Assembly: GCA_021787495.1 (NCBI GenBank)
Contig: JAJYLX010000003.1
Span: 58,058 to 122,057 of the forward strand
DNA length: 64,000 bases
DNA from: Microcaldota archaeon
Lineage (GTDB): Archaea; Micrarchaeota; Micrarchaeia; Micrarchaeales; Micrarchaeaceae
Reading direction: 5' to 3'
Shown here: piece after piece, positions 40,281 to 49,781 of the stretch
How positions within the stretch are numbered: the stretch's first letter is position 1
Layout of the letters: the number at the start of each line of letters is the position of its first letter
Program-made: the position numbers and the translations under genes
The notes under the pieces: model-generated
What the model was told of the DNA's origin: nothing
Databases searched by the model: none
Seen by the model: only the letters and a program-made list of their open reading frames with translations

Positions 40281-41447
40281 ATGCTCGATGCGAGGTCCGC
40301 GAGGTTCGCGACCCTGAAGTTCTCGGAGTTCTACAGGTCGGCGCACATAACGGTCGACAGGATAGGGGGCAAGGAGTTCGGCTTCGGGGACTTCGACAAC
40401 ACGATAGCGAAGAGGCATATCGGCTTCAGGGACGCCAAGACACTCAACGCGTACCTCGCCGCCGCGGTCCCCGCATCTGTCTCGTTCTCGTCCGCATTCT
40501 ACAAGGATCCAGAGGGCAGGCCCATGGAGAGCAAGGGATGGCTGGGCTCAGAGCTTGTGTTCGACCTCGATGCCTCCGATCTTCATCTCCCGTGCCAGCT
40601 GGCGCACGGCAGGTCCTGGGTATGCCAGACGTGCCTCGATTCGGTGAAGAGGGAGGCGTTCAAGCTCGTAGATGACTTCCTCGTGCCTGACTTCGCCATA
40701 CCGAAGTCCGCAATCCGCATAAACTTCAGCGGCAACAGGGGCTATCACATCCACGTGGCGGACGAGCGCTTCTATCCGCTGAAGACGAAGGAGAGGGAAC
40801 AAATAACCGGCTACATAACCGCGCGCGGCATCAACATGAAGGCCTTCTTCCCGACACTGGGTGAGAGGGCCGTGGACGAGGAATCCGGAAGGCCAAGGAA
40901 CAAGGCCCTCACCGGTCCCAGGCCTGACGATCCGGGCTGGGGCGGGAAGCTGGCAAGGGGGGTGGTCTCCGCGCTCAATTCTGGCGAGGAGGCGCTCGTC
41001 TCGCTTAACGTCGACAAGACGACGGCCAGGAAGCTCGTAAGGAACAGGGCGAATGTCATAATGGGGATAACGATGGGCAACTGGGACAAGGTAAACATCG
41101 AGCACAAGGCAGACTTCTGGACAGGTGTGCTGAACGGCATGGCAGTCGGACAGACGAGCTCCATAGACAAGAATGTCACAAGTGGAACTGAGCACCTCAT
41201 AAGGCTGCCGGGCACGGTGCATCCCGGTACGGGGCTCATGGCGAAGCCCGTTGCGGACCTCGGAAAGTTCGATCCCATGAAGGAGTCCCAGCTCTTCGCG
41301 AAAGGCGCCGTTAGGGTCAAGATAGATAAGGCGCCGGAACTCGGCATTGGCGGCGAGACGTTCGGCCCATTCGAGAAGGAGACCAAGGAGCTGCCCACCG
41401 CGGTCGCACTCTACATGATGCTGAAGAGGGTCGCCGTGCTGGCTTGA
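40281..41447 (+). CDS. priS: DNA primase catalytic subunit PriS
   Basis: A 388-residue archaeo-eukaryotic primase. LVFDLDASDLHLPC (about 98-111) carries the catalytic DxD, VCQTCL is part of the zinc knuckle, INFSGNRGYHIHV supplies the SGxxGxHI motif, and SGTEHLIRLPGTVHPGTG the third motif. It makes primers with PriL. ATG 40281 is preferred; a TTG at 40260 is in frame. Confidence 0.95.
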   Translation: MLDARSARFATLKFSEFYRSAHITVDRIGGKEFGFGDFDNTIAKRHIGFRDAKTLNAYLAAAVPASVSFSSAFYKDPEGRPMESKGWLGSELVFDLDASDLHLPCQLAHGRSWVCQTCLDSVKREAFKLVDDFLVPDFAIPKSAIRINFSGNRGYHIHVADERFYPLKTKEREQITGYITARGINMKAFFPTLGERAVDEESGRPRNKALTGPRPDDPGWGGKLARGVVSALNSGEEALVSLNVDKTTARKLVRNRANVIMGITMGNWDKVNIEHKADFWTGVLNGMAVGQTSSIDKNVTSGTEHLIRLPGTVHPGTGLMAKPVADLGKFDPMKESQLFAKGAVRVKIDKAPELGIGGETFGPFEKETKELPTAVALYMMLKRVAVLA

Positions 41448-41449
41448 CG

Positions 41450-43381
41450 TCAGCCTTTCACGGCCGCCTCGTACTTGTTGAGCCTCTTGATTATCTCGTC
41501 GCGCCTGCCGCTCTGCTTCATCGCCACCTTTATCACCTGCGAGAACGTCCTCACCGGGACGAGCGTCACCTTCCTCCTTAGCTCGTCGCGCAGGTAGACG
41601 TCATCGAGGTTGCTCTCGGGCACAACGACGGTCTTTATGCCGGCGCCTATCGCGGCCTCGACCTTGCTCGTGACGCCGCCGACAGGCAGCACCTCCCCTC
41701 TTACGGTTATCGATCCCGTCATAGCGACCGACTGGTCTATCGGTAGGTTCTCCATCGCCGACAGTATGCTTATCGCCACAGCGACGCTCGCGCTGTCGCC
41801 CTCTATTCCCTCATAAGTCTGTAGGAACTGGACGTGCATGTCGAAGTTCGAGATGTCGGTGCCCATGTGCTTCTTTATTATCGCGCTCACGTTCTTCACC
41901 GCCTCGCTCGCTATCTTTCCGAGCTTGCCAGTCGGTATGAACCTGCCCTCGTACTTCGAGCCCGCGGGCGTGACTTCGGCTATTATCGGGAGCACCAGCC
42001 CCGGTGCGGTCCCATAGCCGCCGGCTACGGCAAGGCCGTTCACCCTGCCCACACGGAAGCCCGATGTCTGGAAGACCCTGTAATCCTTCCTCATCTCCAT
42101 GCTCTCATTGACCGCCTGCACCTCTACGGGGCTCGCGAACTTCATGGCCTCTATGACATCCTTGCCTGTCACGAACTTCTCCTTGTTGTCCACCGCTATG
42201 TCCCCTGCCGCCCTGACCAGCCCGCCGAGCTCCCTGAATGCGACGCTGAGGTGCCTCTTCCTCCCGCTCCTCCTCCTGGCCTCCTCGAGTATCTCCTCCA
42301 CAGCGGTCTTGTCAAAGTGCGGTATGCGCCCGTCCTTCTTGACCTCCTGGGCCACGAACCTCGAAATCGTGTCGAAGCTAAGCTTCGTGTCCTCTATCGT
42401 CGAATCCATGTAGATCTCGTAGCCATAGCCCCTTATTCTCGACCTCAGGGCTGGGTGCATATGCTGTATGTCCATCAGGTTGCCCGCGGCGACGAGCAGG
42501 AAGTCGCACGGCACAGGCTCCGTCTTGACGAGCGCACCCGAGCTCATCTCGCTCTTGCCGGTTATCGAGTACCTCTTCTCCTGCATGGCCGTAAGTAGCT
42601 CCTGCTGCGACCTTGGGTCGAGGCTGGAGACCTCGTCTATGTAAAGTATACCCTCGTTCGCCTTGTGTATCGCCCCGCCCTCGACCCTGAGGTGGGCCGG
42701 CGTGCCGAGCCCCCCAGATTGCAGCGGGTCATGCCTGACGTCGCCGAAGAGAGCCCCAGCCTTCGACCCCGTCGCGTCTATGAACGGCGCGGTGCTCATG
42801 CCTGTGTTGTCGACTATCAGCTTCGGCTCGTTCAGGTCGACCATGCCGGGCATCGGCATCCTGCGCATCAGCCCCGTTGTGAATAGAGCCATCGCCCCGA
42901 ATATCATCACCCCGAGTATGAGCGCCGCGAGGACGACTATCTCATATCCCGAGAAGTACCCGCTTATCGAGAGCACGAAGAGTATTATCACGAGCGCGAC
43001 CACTATTGGGGTGACTATCGATCCTGTCCTGCCAATGCCAATCCTGCCCTTCTGCCTCTCCATCTGCACGATCCTCCTGCCCTGTCCGTCGCCCTTCTTC
43101 TCCTTGCCGTCAGGGTACGTCTTGACGCTCTTTATGAGCGGCATGTTCTCGTCGTTCGGGTTCCTGTAGACGAGCACGTCCTCTAGATTAGTGGTCGGGA
43201 GCAGCTCCGCCATCGCCTGGGCGAGCAGCGTCTTGCCCGTGCCGGGCGCGCCGATGAGCAGCACGTTCCTCCTCTGCCTGGCCGCCTTCTTTATTATCTC
43301 GACGGCCTTCTTCTGGCCTATGATCTGGTCGATGAGCTTCTCCGGTACCTTTATGTCAGCCGTTGTCTTAAAATCAGCCAC
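41450..43381 (-). CDS. lonB: Membrane-bound Lon protease, archaeal LonB
   Basis: A 643-residue ATP-dependent protease. Walker [13 protein letters not shown] (about 41-52), then two membrane helices inserted in the AAA domain ([18 protein letters not shown] and [18 protein letters not shown], about 120-170), Walker [13 protein letters not shown], and the protease domain with catalytic Ser in [14 protein letters not shown] and Lys in [14 protein letters not shown]. This is the standard membrane-anchored quality-control protease of archaea. Confidence 0.96.
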   Translation of the reverse strand: MADFKTTADIKVPEKLIDQIIGQKKAVEIIKKAARQRRNVLLIGAPGTGKTLLAQAMAELLPTTNLEDVLVYRNPNDENMPLIKSVKTYPDGKEKKGDGQGRRIVQMERQKGRIGIGRTGSIVTPIVVALVIILFVLSISGYFSGYEIVVLAALILGVMIFGAMALFTTGLMRRMPMPGMVDLNEPKLIVDNTGMSTAPFIDATGSKAGALFGDVRHDPLQSGGLGTPAHLRVEGGAIHKANEGILYIDEVSSLDPRSQQELLTAMQEKRYSITGKSEMSSGALVKTEPVPCDFLLVAAGNLMDIQHMHPALRSRIRGYGYEIYMDSTIEDTKLSFDTISRFVAQEVKKDGRIPHFDKTAVEEILEEARRRSGRKRHLSVAFRELGGLVRAAGDIAVDNKEKFVTGKDVIEAMKFASPVEVQAVNESMEMRKDYRVFQTSGFRVGRVNGLAVAGGYGTAPGLVLPIIAEVTPAGSKYEGRFIPTGKLGKIASEAVKNVSAIIKKHMGTDISNFDMHVQFLQTYEGIEGDSASVAVAISILSAMENLPIDQSVAMTGSITVRGEVLPVGGVTSKVEAAIGAGIKTVVVPESNLDDVYLRDELRRKVTLVPVRTFSQVIKVAMKQSGRRDEIIKRLNKYEAAVKG

Positions 43382-43407
43382 GTTTTCACGCTATCTATGA
43401 CCTGGGG

Positions 43408-43440
43408 GATATTATAAATATGCGCGAAATTTATAATATC
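43408..43440. promoter_or_regulatory. Symmetrical divergent promoter (lonB / tRNA-Gln)
   Basis: GATATTATAAAT (43408-43419) and its exact complement (43429-43440) are separated by 9 bases. Each arm contains a TATA box, one about 26 bases from the expected lonB start, the other about 30 bases before tRNA-Gln. Confidence 0.55.
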
Positions 43441-43462
43441 ATATCGGTAACCTTCGGTTTGC

Positions 43463-43535
43463 AGTCCCGTCGTCTAGCGGCCAAGGACGCAGGGCTTTGG
43501 ACCCTGCTACATCGGTTCGAATCCGGTCGGGACTA
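43463..43535 (+). tRNA. tRNA-Gln(TTG)
   Basis: Acceptor AGTCCCG/CGGGACT, D-arm GTC-type with TAGCGGCCAAGGAC, anticodon arm CAGGG-CTTTGGA-CCCTG (anticodon TTG), T-arm TCGG-TTCGAAT-CCGG, discriminator A, CCA not encoded. Confidence 0.95.
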
Positions 43536-43569
43536 AATTATTATATCTTGGATGACGGTGACATACAAT

Positions 43570-44433
43570 ATGGAGTACAAGATGCTTTACAACGGGACTA
43601 AGGTTCCAGTGATCGGCTTGGGTACCTGGCAGATCGGGGGCAGAAACGAAGCGGACAGCAGCAGAGATAGGGAAAACGTTGCGGCAATAAAGGGTGCTAT
43701 AAGGCTCGGATACACCCTGATAGACACCGCGGAAATGTACGGCGCAGGACACACTGAAGAGTTGGTTGGCGAGGCGATAACCGGCCATGATAGGAGCAAG
43801 CTCTTCATCGTCAGTAAAGTGATGTCAAGGAATCTTGCATACGACGATCTCCTGAGGTCCGCGAAGGGGAGCCTCGACAGGCTCAAAACAGGCTATTTTG
43901 ACCTGTACCTCATACACGGGCCAAATCCAAGCATACCTATCGCGGAGACGATGCGCGCCATGGACTACCTCGTTGCGAACGGGCTAGCCAGATTCATAGG
44001 GGTAAGTAACTTCTCCGTGGCCGAGCTTGAGGAGGCGCAGAAGCACACGAGGAACCCGATAGCCGCAAACCAGGTGCAATACAGCCTCATGGTGCGCAAC
44101 GAATCGACATACGGACCCTACAGGAACATGGAATCCGAAACAATACCGTATTGCCAGAGGCACAGCATATTAGTCATGGCTGACAGGCCGCTCCACAAGG
44201 GGGTTCTGCTGCAGGATGCGAACCCCGTCCTTGACGAATTGGCCGCTAAGTACCACAAAACAAAAGCACAGGTTGCAATAAACTGGCTGATCTCCAAGGA
44301 AGGCATAATCACAATCCCGATGTCAATGAGCGAGGCGCATCTGAGAGAGAATCTCGGGGCAGCTGGGTGGAAACTGGAAAAAGAAGACATGCAGAAACTT
44401 GATAACGCAAAGTTCAGCGACGTTGGCAGATGA
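43570..44433 (+). CDS. Aldo/keto reductase
   Basis: A 287-residue TIM-barrel reductase starting MEYKMLYNGTKVP; GGTGACAT lies 6 bases before this ATG, which is why it is preferred to ATG 43552. The tetrad is seen in LIDTAEMYGAG (Asp, Tyr), FIVSKVMS (Lys) and YLIHGPN (His). Substrate unknown; it is a paralogue of 13867-14781. Confidence 0.9.
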   Translation: MEYKMLYNGTKVPVIGLGTWQIGGRNEADSSRDRENVAAIKGAIRLGYTLIDTAEMYGAGHTEELVGEAITGHDRSKLFIVSKVMSRNLAYDDLLRSAKGSLDRLKTGYFDLYLIHGPNPSIPIAETMRAMDYLVANGLARFIGVSNFSVAELEEAQKHTRNPIAANQVQYSLMVRNESTYGPYRNMESETIPYCQRHSILVMADRPLHKGVLLQDANPVLDELAAKYHKTKAQVAINWLISKEGIITIPMSMSEAHLRENLGAAGWKLEKEDMQKLDNAKFSDVGR

Positions 44434-44440
44434 ACGGCGC

Positions 44441-45691
44441 TCATCGCCGCCGCATCCGCATGGAGTACCATGACTCTATCAGGTCGATGAAGAGCTCGTC
44501 GACGTACTCGAGGAATCCGAGATTGTGCCTGAACCTCGCCATATAGATGCTCTGCGTCGCCCTCTTCATCCACCACTGAACCCTTCCCTTCGACCAGAAG
44601 CCCCCGAACTCTAGGATCCCCATGCCCCTGCACAGCGATATCAGCGTCGGGAACCTCCTCGGCTCGTACACCACCATCTTGTCCCGCCTCCCGGTCACCT
44701 CATAGAACAGGTTAGCGCTAACGTACTCTGCCTGTTCTGTCGCGCGCAGGGCGGTCAATATCGGGGCCGCCTCGAATATTTTGCTATAGCTGCAGTCCCC
44801 TATCGAAAAGACATTCGGGTCGTCCACCACCTGCAGGTAGCTGTTCAGCATCAGCCCGTACTTGGGGTTGACGCAACCGCCCCCCATGCCACAGACCACA
44901 CCCGAAGGCATTATCCCTGCGCACCAGACGACGGTCTCGGCCCTTATCGCAGTCCCATCATCCAGCAGCACCTCCCCCTTCCTGACCTCGGTCACGGCAT
45001 GGCCGTGCTGCAGCCTTATCCCACACTTGGAGAAGTACTGCTCTACAAATTCGCCGACCTCCTGGTCGAAGCTCGGGTGCAATATTGGGCCATGGTCTAT
45101 CAGCACCAGGTCGCACCTGTTGCGCGGCAGGCCTTCCCTCTTGCATGTATCATCGGCAAGCGTCTTCAGCTCTGTTATCAGCTCGACCCCGCTGAGCCCT
45201 CCCCCCACCACCACTATCCTGAGCGCCGCCCTGTCTATCGAGTCCGGCGGCACTCCCCTTTGCGAGCCGAACGCCTCCACTATGTGGTCCCTAAGGGCGT
45301 TCGCGTCCGCGACCGACCTGAAGCCCAGAGAATTCTCCTTCGCGCCCTTTATGCCGTAGTACGCCGGATCCGACCCCAGCGAGACTATCAGGTAGTCGTA
45401 TGGTATCTCCCCCTTTGCTGTGATGACGGTCCTGCCCTTCCTGTCAATCGACTTTATCTCGGAGTTTACGAAGCGCGACCTTATCCTGTTGAAGAGCCCC
45501 ACATACGGTATGGTCACGTCCCTCTCGCCCTTCCTGCCGCTGGCGAGTCCAGGCAATCCCGGGACGTACTCGAACCTCTCGTCCCTGTCTATCGCTGTTA
45601 TCTCAACCCTATCCTTGAGCATCCTTTTGAGGTTATGGGCGGCCTCCAAGCCCCCGAAGCCGCAACCAGCGATGACAACTCGCACAGCCAT
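44441..45691 (-). CDS. ndh: Type II NADH:quinone dehydrogenase (NDH-2)
   Basis: A 416-residue flavoprotein of the two-dinucleotide-binding family. FAD site VVIAGCGFGGLEAAHNL at the N-terminus, NAD site IVVVGGGLSGVELITEL (about 159-175), and the second FAD motif VFSIGDCSYSK. The C-terminal helices (FLEYVDELFIDLIESWY) would seat it on the membrane. It passes electrons from NADH to quinone without pumping protons, next to a cytochrome b gene, implying a short respiratory chain. A sulfide:quinone reductase is less likely since the paired active-site cysteines are not evident. Confidence 0.82.
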   Translation of the reverse strand: MAVRVVIAGCGFGGLEAAHNLKRMLKDRVEITAIDRDERFEYVPGLPGLASGRKGERDVTIPYVGLFNRIRSRFVNSEIKSIDRKGRTVITAKGEIPYDYLIVSLGSDPAYYGIKGAKENSLGFRSVADANALRDHIVEAFGSQRGVPPDSIDRAALRIVVVGGGLSGVELITELKTLADDTCKREGLPRNRCDLVLIDHGPILHPSFDQEVGEFVEQYFSKCGIRLQHGHAVTEVRKGEVLLDDGTAIRAETVVWCAGIMPSGVVCGMGGGCVNPKYGLMLNSYLQVVDDPNVFSIGDCSYSKIFEAAPILTALRATEQAEYVSANLFYEVTGRRDKMVVYEPRRFPTLISLCRGMGILEFGGFWSKGRVQWWMKRATQSIYMARFRHNLGFLEYVDELFIDLIESWYSMRMRRR

Positions 45692-45770
45692 GTATGCAAG
45701 TAGGGCTTAAGATTTAATATACTTGACTCCAGCGGCGGGAAAGGCCACCGTGGCTATGCACCCTCCCCCC

Positions 45771-47270
45771 TTATCCGCCCCTCTTCCTGCGCCTCTCCCT
45801 CTCATCCCTCATCTCCGGTATCGTGAACCTGTTCCAGAAGAGCTTGTAAAGCTTGAGCCTATCGGGTATCTCGTTCAGGTACGGTATGTACGGCAGCATG
45901 AGGAACACGATGAACAGCGCGAGCGCGAGGCTGCCATCCTGCAGGTCAGTGCCACCCGGGAATGCGATCTCCAGGAGGTTATACGGCGCTACCCACCACG
46001 TGCCTATCGGCCAGACCCCCACACCAGCCTTGACCATGCCGTACTGGTCAACCTGGAGGCCGGTTGCCGTTGCCTCCGCGTCCATGAGGCCCGTATCAGA
46101 GAGCAGCCTGAGCTGGTACGTCTGGTCAAACTGGCTTCCCTGCTCGCCCAGCAGGACTGAATCGTATGCGCCGCTCCTCGCCATGACGACCAGCGCGCTC
46201 ACCATCAATATGACTGGATTCTGCTGCGATGGCGACAGGGTTATTTCGCCGCCGGACTCGAAGTAAGCGTACGCGGCGTCTATGTTAGCGCTCCTCTGCT
46301 CCGGACTCTCGTTATAGAACGCCGCTTCCCCGTTCGCCGTGTGGTTCAGAGCGACGTAAGCATTGTATGGGACGATGACGAATACGTTCGCGGTGCTGAA
46401 CCCGTACGGATCTATAGTATCAAGGTAGGTTGCCGTCCCAGAAGACTGGTTGAGCTCCTGCACGAGCGTCGCGGCCAGCACGGAGGAGTTTGTCGTTGCA
46501 ACCCCCTGTATGGTCATCGGCGCCACATACGGCGCCCTGAAGAGCACCGCGAATGCGAGTATGACCGCCACCGCAATGCCGCCGCGCATGTACAGCTTGC
46601 CGTGGTCGGCCTCAACCATCGTATAAGGTATGTCGTTCCTGTAGGGTTTTGAGATTCCCCTGAGCTTTACCAGCCAGTAGTGCGCGAATATGAGGCCGAA
46701 GAGCAATATCGGGACCAGGGCGATATGCCATCCGTACAGCGCGCTATAATTCAACGGATTGATCCAGTATCCGAGCCCGAGACCGTTCCAAAGGTCCGCA
46801 CCGGACAAGCCGTTCCACTGCGATACGAAGTCTCCTCTTAATCCGAGGCCGAATGCCGCCTCCAGCATCGCGAGCAGCAGAATCGCCGATCCAAGCATCC
46901 AGACCAGCCTCTTCGATTTGTATGCGGACGTGGAGAACACCACGAAGAGGTGCCATACAAGGAGGACGAAGAACGCCTCCGCCGCCCAGAAGTGGATGCT
47001 CCTGACGAACACGCCAATAGACGTGGAGTCCCACCAGAACGGCCCGAATATCACCATAATCGCACCGCTCACGACTAGCACCACAAGCGTGACCAGCAGG
47101 AGGAAGCCGAGCGAGTAGAAAATCGTGTTTCCGTACGAGGGCACCTTGCGTATGTACATGCTCTGCACGAGCCCCTTGAATTCAGAGATCAGCGATCCCC
47201 TCGGCTGCCCATCTGCCATTCTTCCGTCAACCTTCGCCTTTTTCGTAGCGGCCACGCCACCATCCTGCAT
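45771..47270 (-). CDS. Cytochrome b
   Basis: A 499-residue membrane protein of the cytochrome b/b6 family. Heme-ligand His pairs are in SIHFWAAEAFFVLLVWHLF and YGWHIALVPILLFGLIFAHYW (each about 14 residues apart). After five helices there is a 170-residue outside domain and a last helix (LALALFIVFLMLPYIPYL). A clear PEWY Qo-site motif is not seen. No Rieske or cytochrome c1 gene is adjacent, so the redox partner is unknown. It lies directly upstream of ndh on the same strand. Confidence 0.85.
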   Translation of the reverse strand: MQDGGVAATKKAKVDGRMADGQPRGSLISEFKGLVQSMYIRKVPSYGNTIFYSLGFLLLVTLVVLVVSGAIMVIFGPFWWDSTSIGVFVRSIHFWAAEAFFVLLVWHLFVVFSTSAYKSKRLVWMLGSAILLLAMLEAAFGLGLRGDFVSQWNGLSGADLWNGLGLGYWINPLNYSALYGWHIALVPILLFGLIFAHYWLVKLRGISKPYRNDIPYTMVEADHGKLYMRGGIAVAVILAFAVLFRAPYVAPMTIQGVATTNSSVLAATLVQELNQSSGTATYLDTIDPYGFSTANVFVIVPYNAYVALNHTANGEAAFYNESPEQRSANIDAAYAYFESGGEITLSPSQQNPVILMVSALVVMARSGAYDSVLLGEQGSQFDQTYQLRLLSDTGLMDAEATATGLQVDQYGMVKAGVGVWPIGTWWVAPYNLLEIAFPGGTDLQDGSLALALFIVFLMLPYIPYLNEIPDRLKLYKLFWNRFTIPEMRDERERRRKRGG

Positions 47271-47431
47271 TTCAATGCGGTATAATTATGAGGAAGCTAT
47301 GCTTAAAAAATACTTGCCCCGGCAGGTGTCAGCGGATTCCGGGGATGCCCCATTCACCAAAGGTAATCCCTCCCGCACAATAGGAATAAAAAGACCCTTT
47401 TGATAGTCCAATATAATACCACGGGAGAAGC

Positions 47432-48121
47432 ATGATACCCCTGCTGCAGGCAGAAAGCCTCGCAATAACTATTGTCACGCTCGCCCTGAGCGCCGTACTC
47501 ACCGCCTTCCTTTTCGCATCCTACCGGAAAGGCAGGAGATCAAGCCTCATGTTCTGGGGCCTCGGGCTCGCCGCATTCACCGCCGGAGTGTTCCTCGAGG
47601 TCCTGTTCGCGCTGGGGATCTATTCCATGTCCCTAGTCGATATCTACCTGTTCATCGTCGCCCTGCTGGTCGAGCTGCTTGCGTTGGGGTCGATGGAGCT
47701 GCTCTCGTCAAAAACCAAGAAGCGCGCATACCAGGCATTCTGCATCGCATCCACAATGTTCCTCGTCGCCGCCCTCGCCGCGTCAGGCAACGTAGACATA
47801 GTGCAGGCTTATGTCGCATACCTCCCCCCTTCTCTGCTCGTGACGGTCGCCTCGACAGCCATGACCTTCCCTGCGGCAATAATCCTCATATGGGTAGCGC
47901 TGATCTCATACATCAAGACAAAGAGCGTGAAGATGCTCAGCATAATCGCGGGCGTAGTGCTTGTCTCGATTGCCGGTACGCTCTACATAGTGTCGTTTCC
48001 GTCGCTGCTCTACATCTCCGAATTCATCGGGATACTGCTGCTGTGGGTCGGATTCTACTCAAGGCAGGCGAGGAGAGGGCGATCCGCCAGTGGCGCCCGG
48101 CGGCATCCCCCTCCGCACTGA
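47432..48121 (+). CDS. Unknown seven-helix membrane protein
   Basis: A 229-residue protein with about seven hydrophobic helices (SLAITIVTLALSAVLTAFLF, AAFTAGVFLEVLFALGI, LFIVALLVELLALGS, and others) and a short Arg-rich tail. Inside-positive loops (YRKGRRSS, SKTKKRAY, KTKSVKM) support the topology. A TATA box (ATATAAT, near 47411-47417) precedes it. No family recognised. Confidence 0.75.
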   Translation: MIPLLQAESLAITIVTLALSAVLTAFLFASYRKGRRSSLMFWGLGLAAFTAGVFLEVLFALGIYSMSLVDIYLFIVALLVELLALGSMELLSSKTKKRAYQAFCIASTMFLVAALAASGNVDIVQAYVAYLPPSLLVTVASTAMTFPAAIILIWVALISYIKTKSVKMLSIIAGVVLVSIAGTLYIVSFPSLLYISEFIGILLLWVGFYSRQARRGRSASGARRHPPPH

Positions 48122-48241
48122 TGCGCCCCAACCGCATTGAGAGGCGACCAGCGTTCGATATAATAAGCTTCTAGGGCATTATAGTTATGGGATGATTGGA
48201 CGGGAAAGGCGACGCTGATACTGGGCTTCATCATAGTCGTC

Positions 48242-48589
48242 GTGTTCATCTACCTGCTGGTGACGAACCAGACGTTCATGCAGTATGTCGCGGGCGCCGT
48301 CCACGCGAGCAATACGATCAGCGGCAACCTCCCCGTGTCGAGCGGCGACGTGTCCCAGCTGCTCAATGCGACCAACGCGATGAACGAGAGCCAGTTCCTG
48401 GACTGGGCGAAGAAGGGCGCCGGCGTGGCCGATCCTGTGATAAGCAAGCTGGCGTCGGTGACCGGCAGCGCGACGTTCAACGCGAGCCTCAATCAGGTGT
48501 GGTCCGAAATAGAGCTGTTCAAGAACGGCGGCACATTGAGCAAGATAACCAGCGCAATCAACAAACTCATAAACACCAGCGCCAGCTGA
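48242..48589 (+). CDS. Small exported or anchored protein, start unclear
   Basis: The frame read from GTG 48242 gives 115 residues with sequons (NATNAMNES, NASLNQ) and a helical Ser/Asn-rich body. The codons before that GTG encode the rest of a membrane helix (ATLILGFIIVVVFIYLL) back to a stop at 48182, but contain no start codon. A TATA box near 48157-48165 puts transcription start by the ATG codons at 48187 and 48192, which are in other frames. Either the start is non-standard or there is a one-base frame error near 48195. Confidence 0.5.
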   Translation: MFIYLLVTNQTFMQYVAGAVHASNTISGNLPVSSGDVSQLLNATNAMNESQFLDWAKKGAGVADPVISKLASVTGSATFNASLNQVWSEIELFKNGGTLSKITSAINKLINTSAS

Positions 48590-48656
48590 CTTATGCTCTG
48601 TGATGACTCGAGGTATTTCTGACCAGTGATGAGAGAGAGTCTCTGAGAGGATTTGC

Positions 48657-49385
48657 ATGACGGAAAAGCTGTATTGGGAGGACCCGTACCTGAAGGAGTT
48701 CTCGGCAAAGGTCGTTGAGACCCGTACCCTGTCGGATGGCAGGGTCGGCGTCCTGCTCGACAGGACCGCATTCTATCCCACGAGCGGCGGCCAGCCGAAT
48801 GACACGGGCATGATGTCATACGACGGCCGCACCGCCACCGTCATCGATGTGTCGAAGGACGGGGACAATGTGCTGCACATCGTGGACTCCGTTGAGGGGA
48901 TGGGCGCCGGTGACGCGGTGGAGTGCAGGATCGATTGGGAAAGGAGGTACGGCCACATGCGGCACCATACTGCCCTCCACATAATCGACGGCATCGTGCA
49001 GAAGCGCAACAGCGGAAGGATAACCGGGGGCCAGATATACGCCGACAGGGCGCGCATGGACTTCGATGTTGCAGGCATGAACAGGGAGATGATGCAGGGC
49101 ATCATCGAAGAGGCCCAGAAGATCGTGGACGATGACCACAGCGTGGTCTCGAGGTTCCTCACGAAGGAGGAGGCGATGGCGATACCGGACCTTTCCAGGA
49201 CCGACCCGGGCAACGACCTGCTCGCGAGCCTAAAGAGCGTCCGCGTCATAGATATCGTGGGATTTGACATGCAGCTCGATGGCGGGACCCACGTCGCGTC
49301 GACGAAGGAGGTTGGGACTATTGTGCTCCATGAATACAAGAACAACGGCGCCCATAACAAGCGCGTCTACATAACGCTGCGCTGA
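48657..49385 (+). CDS. alaX: Alanyl-tRNA editing protein AlaX
   Basis: A 242-residue free-standing editing domain that hydrolyses mischarged Ser/Gly-tRNA-Ala. RTAFYPTSGGQPNDTG matches the N-terminal OB-like part, GHMRHHTALHII gives the HxxxH zinc ligands, and LDGGTHVASTKEVG the third region. The usual Cys of CGGTHV is Asp here, a variant seen in some AlaX. Confidence 0.9.
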   Translation: MTEKLYWEDPYLKEFSAKVVETRTLSDGRVGVLLDRTAFYPTSGGQPNDTGMMSYDGRTATVIDVSKDGDNVLHIVDSVEGMGAGDAVECRIDWERRYGHMRHHTALHIIDGIVQKRNSGRITGGQIYADRARMDFDVAGMNREMMQGIIEEAQKIVDDDHSVVSRFLTKEEAMAIPDLSRTDPGNDLLASLKSVRVIDIVGFDMQLDGGTHVASTKEVGTIVLHEYKNNGAHNKRVYITLR

Positions 49386-49781
49386 TCACAGCCTCTCGGT
49401 GTCACCGTCGACCTTCTTGTGCTCATACAAGAATGCGGCCTTCTTGAGCGCCTTGAGTGAAAGGGTGGCGCATTTCAGCCTCACAGGGCCCGGGTCTATC
49501 CCTATTATCCCCTTCAGCCTCTCGAAGCCCATTCCCTCTACCTCCGACAGCCGCTTCCCCTTTATCTCGTCCGTCAGCATGCTGGCCGACGCAATGCTTA
49601 TCGCGCAGCCGGTGCCGTCGAACTTCACGTCCTCTATCCTACCGTCCTTTATCTTGAGGTATATGGTTAGGTCATCCCCGCAAACAGGGTTGAACTCGTG
49701 GAACTTCGCGTCCGCACCGCTGATCCTGCCCTTGTTGTGCGGGTGTTCATAGTTGGATATGAGCTCTTCGGCATAGTCCAT
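49386..49781 (-). CDS. sufU: Fe-S scaffold SufU/IscU-like
   Basis: A 131-residue scaffold starting MDYAEELISNYEHPHNKG. The three cluster or zinc cysteines are in NPVCGDDLTIY, GTGCAISIASAS and RLKCATLSL, with the conserved Asp after the first. Its ATG overlaps the SufS stop (TGATG), completing a single SUF operon. Confidence 0.92.
   Translation of the reverse strand: MDYAEELISNYEHPHNKGRISGADAKFHEFNPVCGDDLTIYLKIKDGRIEDVKFDGTGCAISIASASMLTDEIKGKRLSEVEGMGFERLKGIIGIDPGPVRLKCATLSLKALKKAAFLYEHKKVDGDTERL

Noticed and set aside
48196..48603. Plus-strand 135-codon frame over the small surface protein
   Set aside because: Highly charged shadow; the alternative frame has a membrane helix and sequons.
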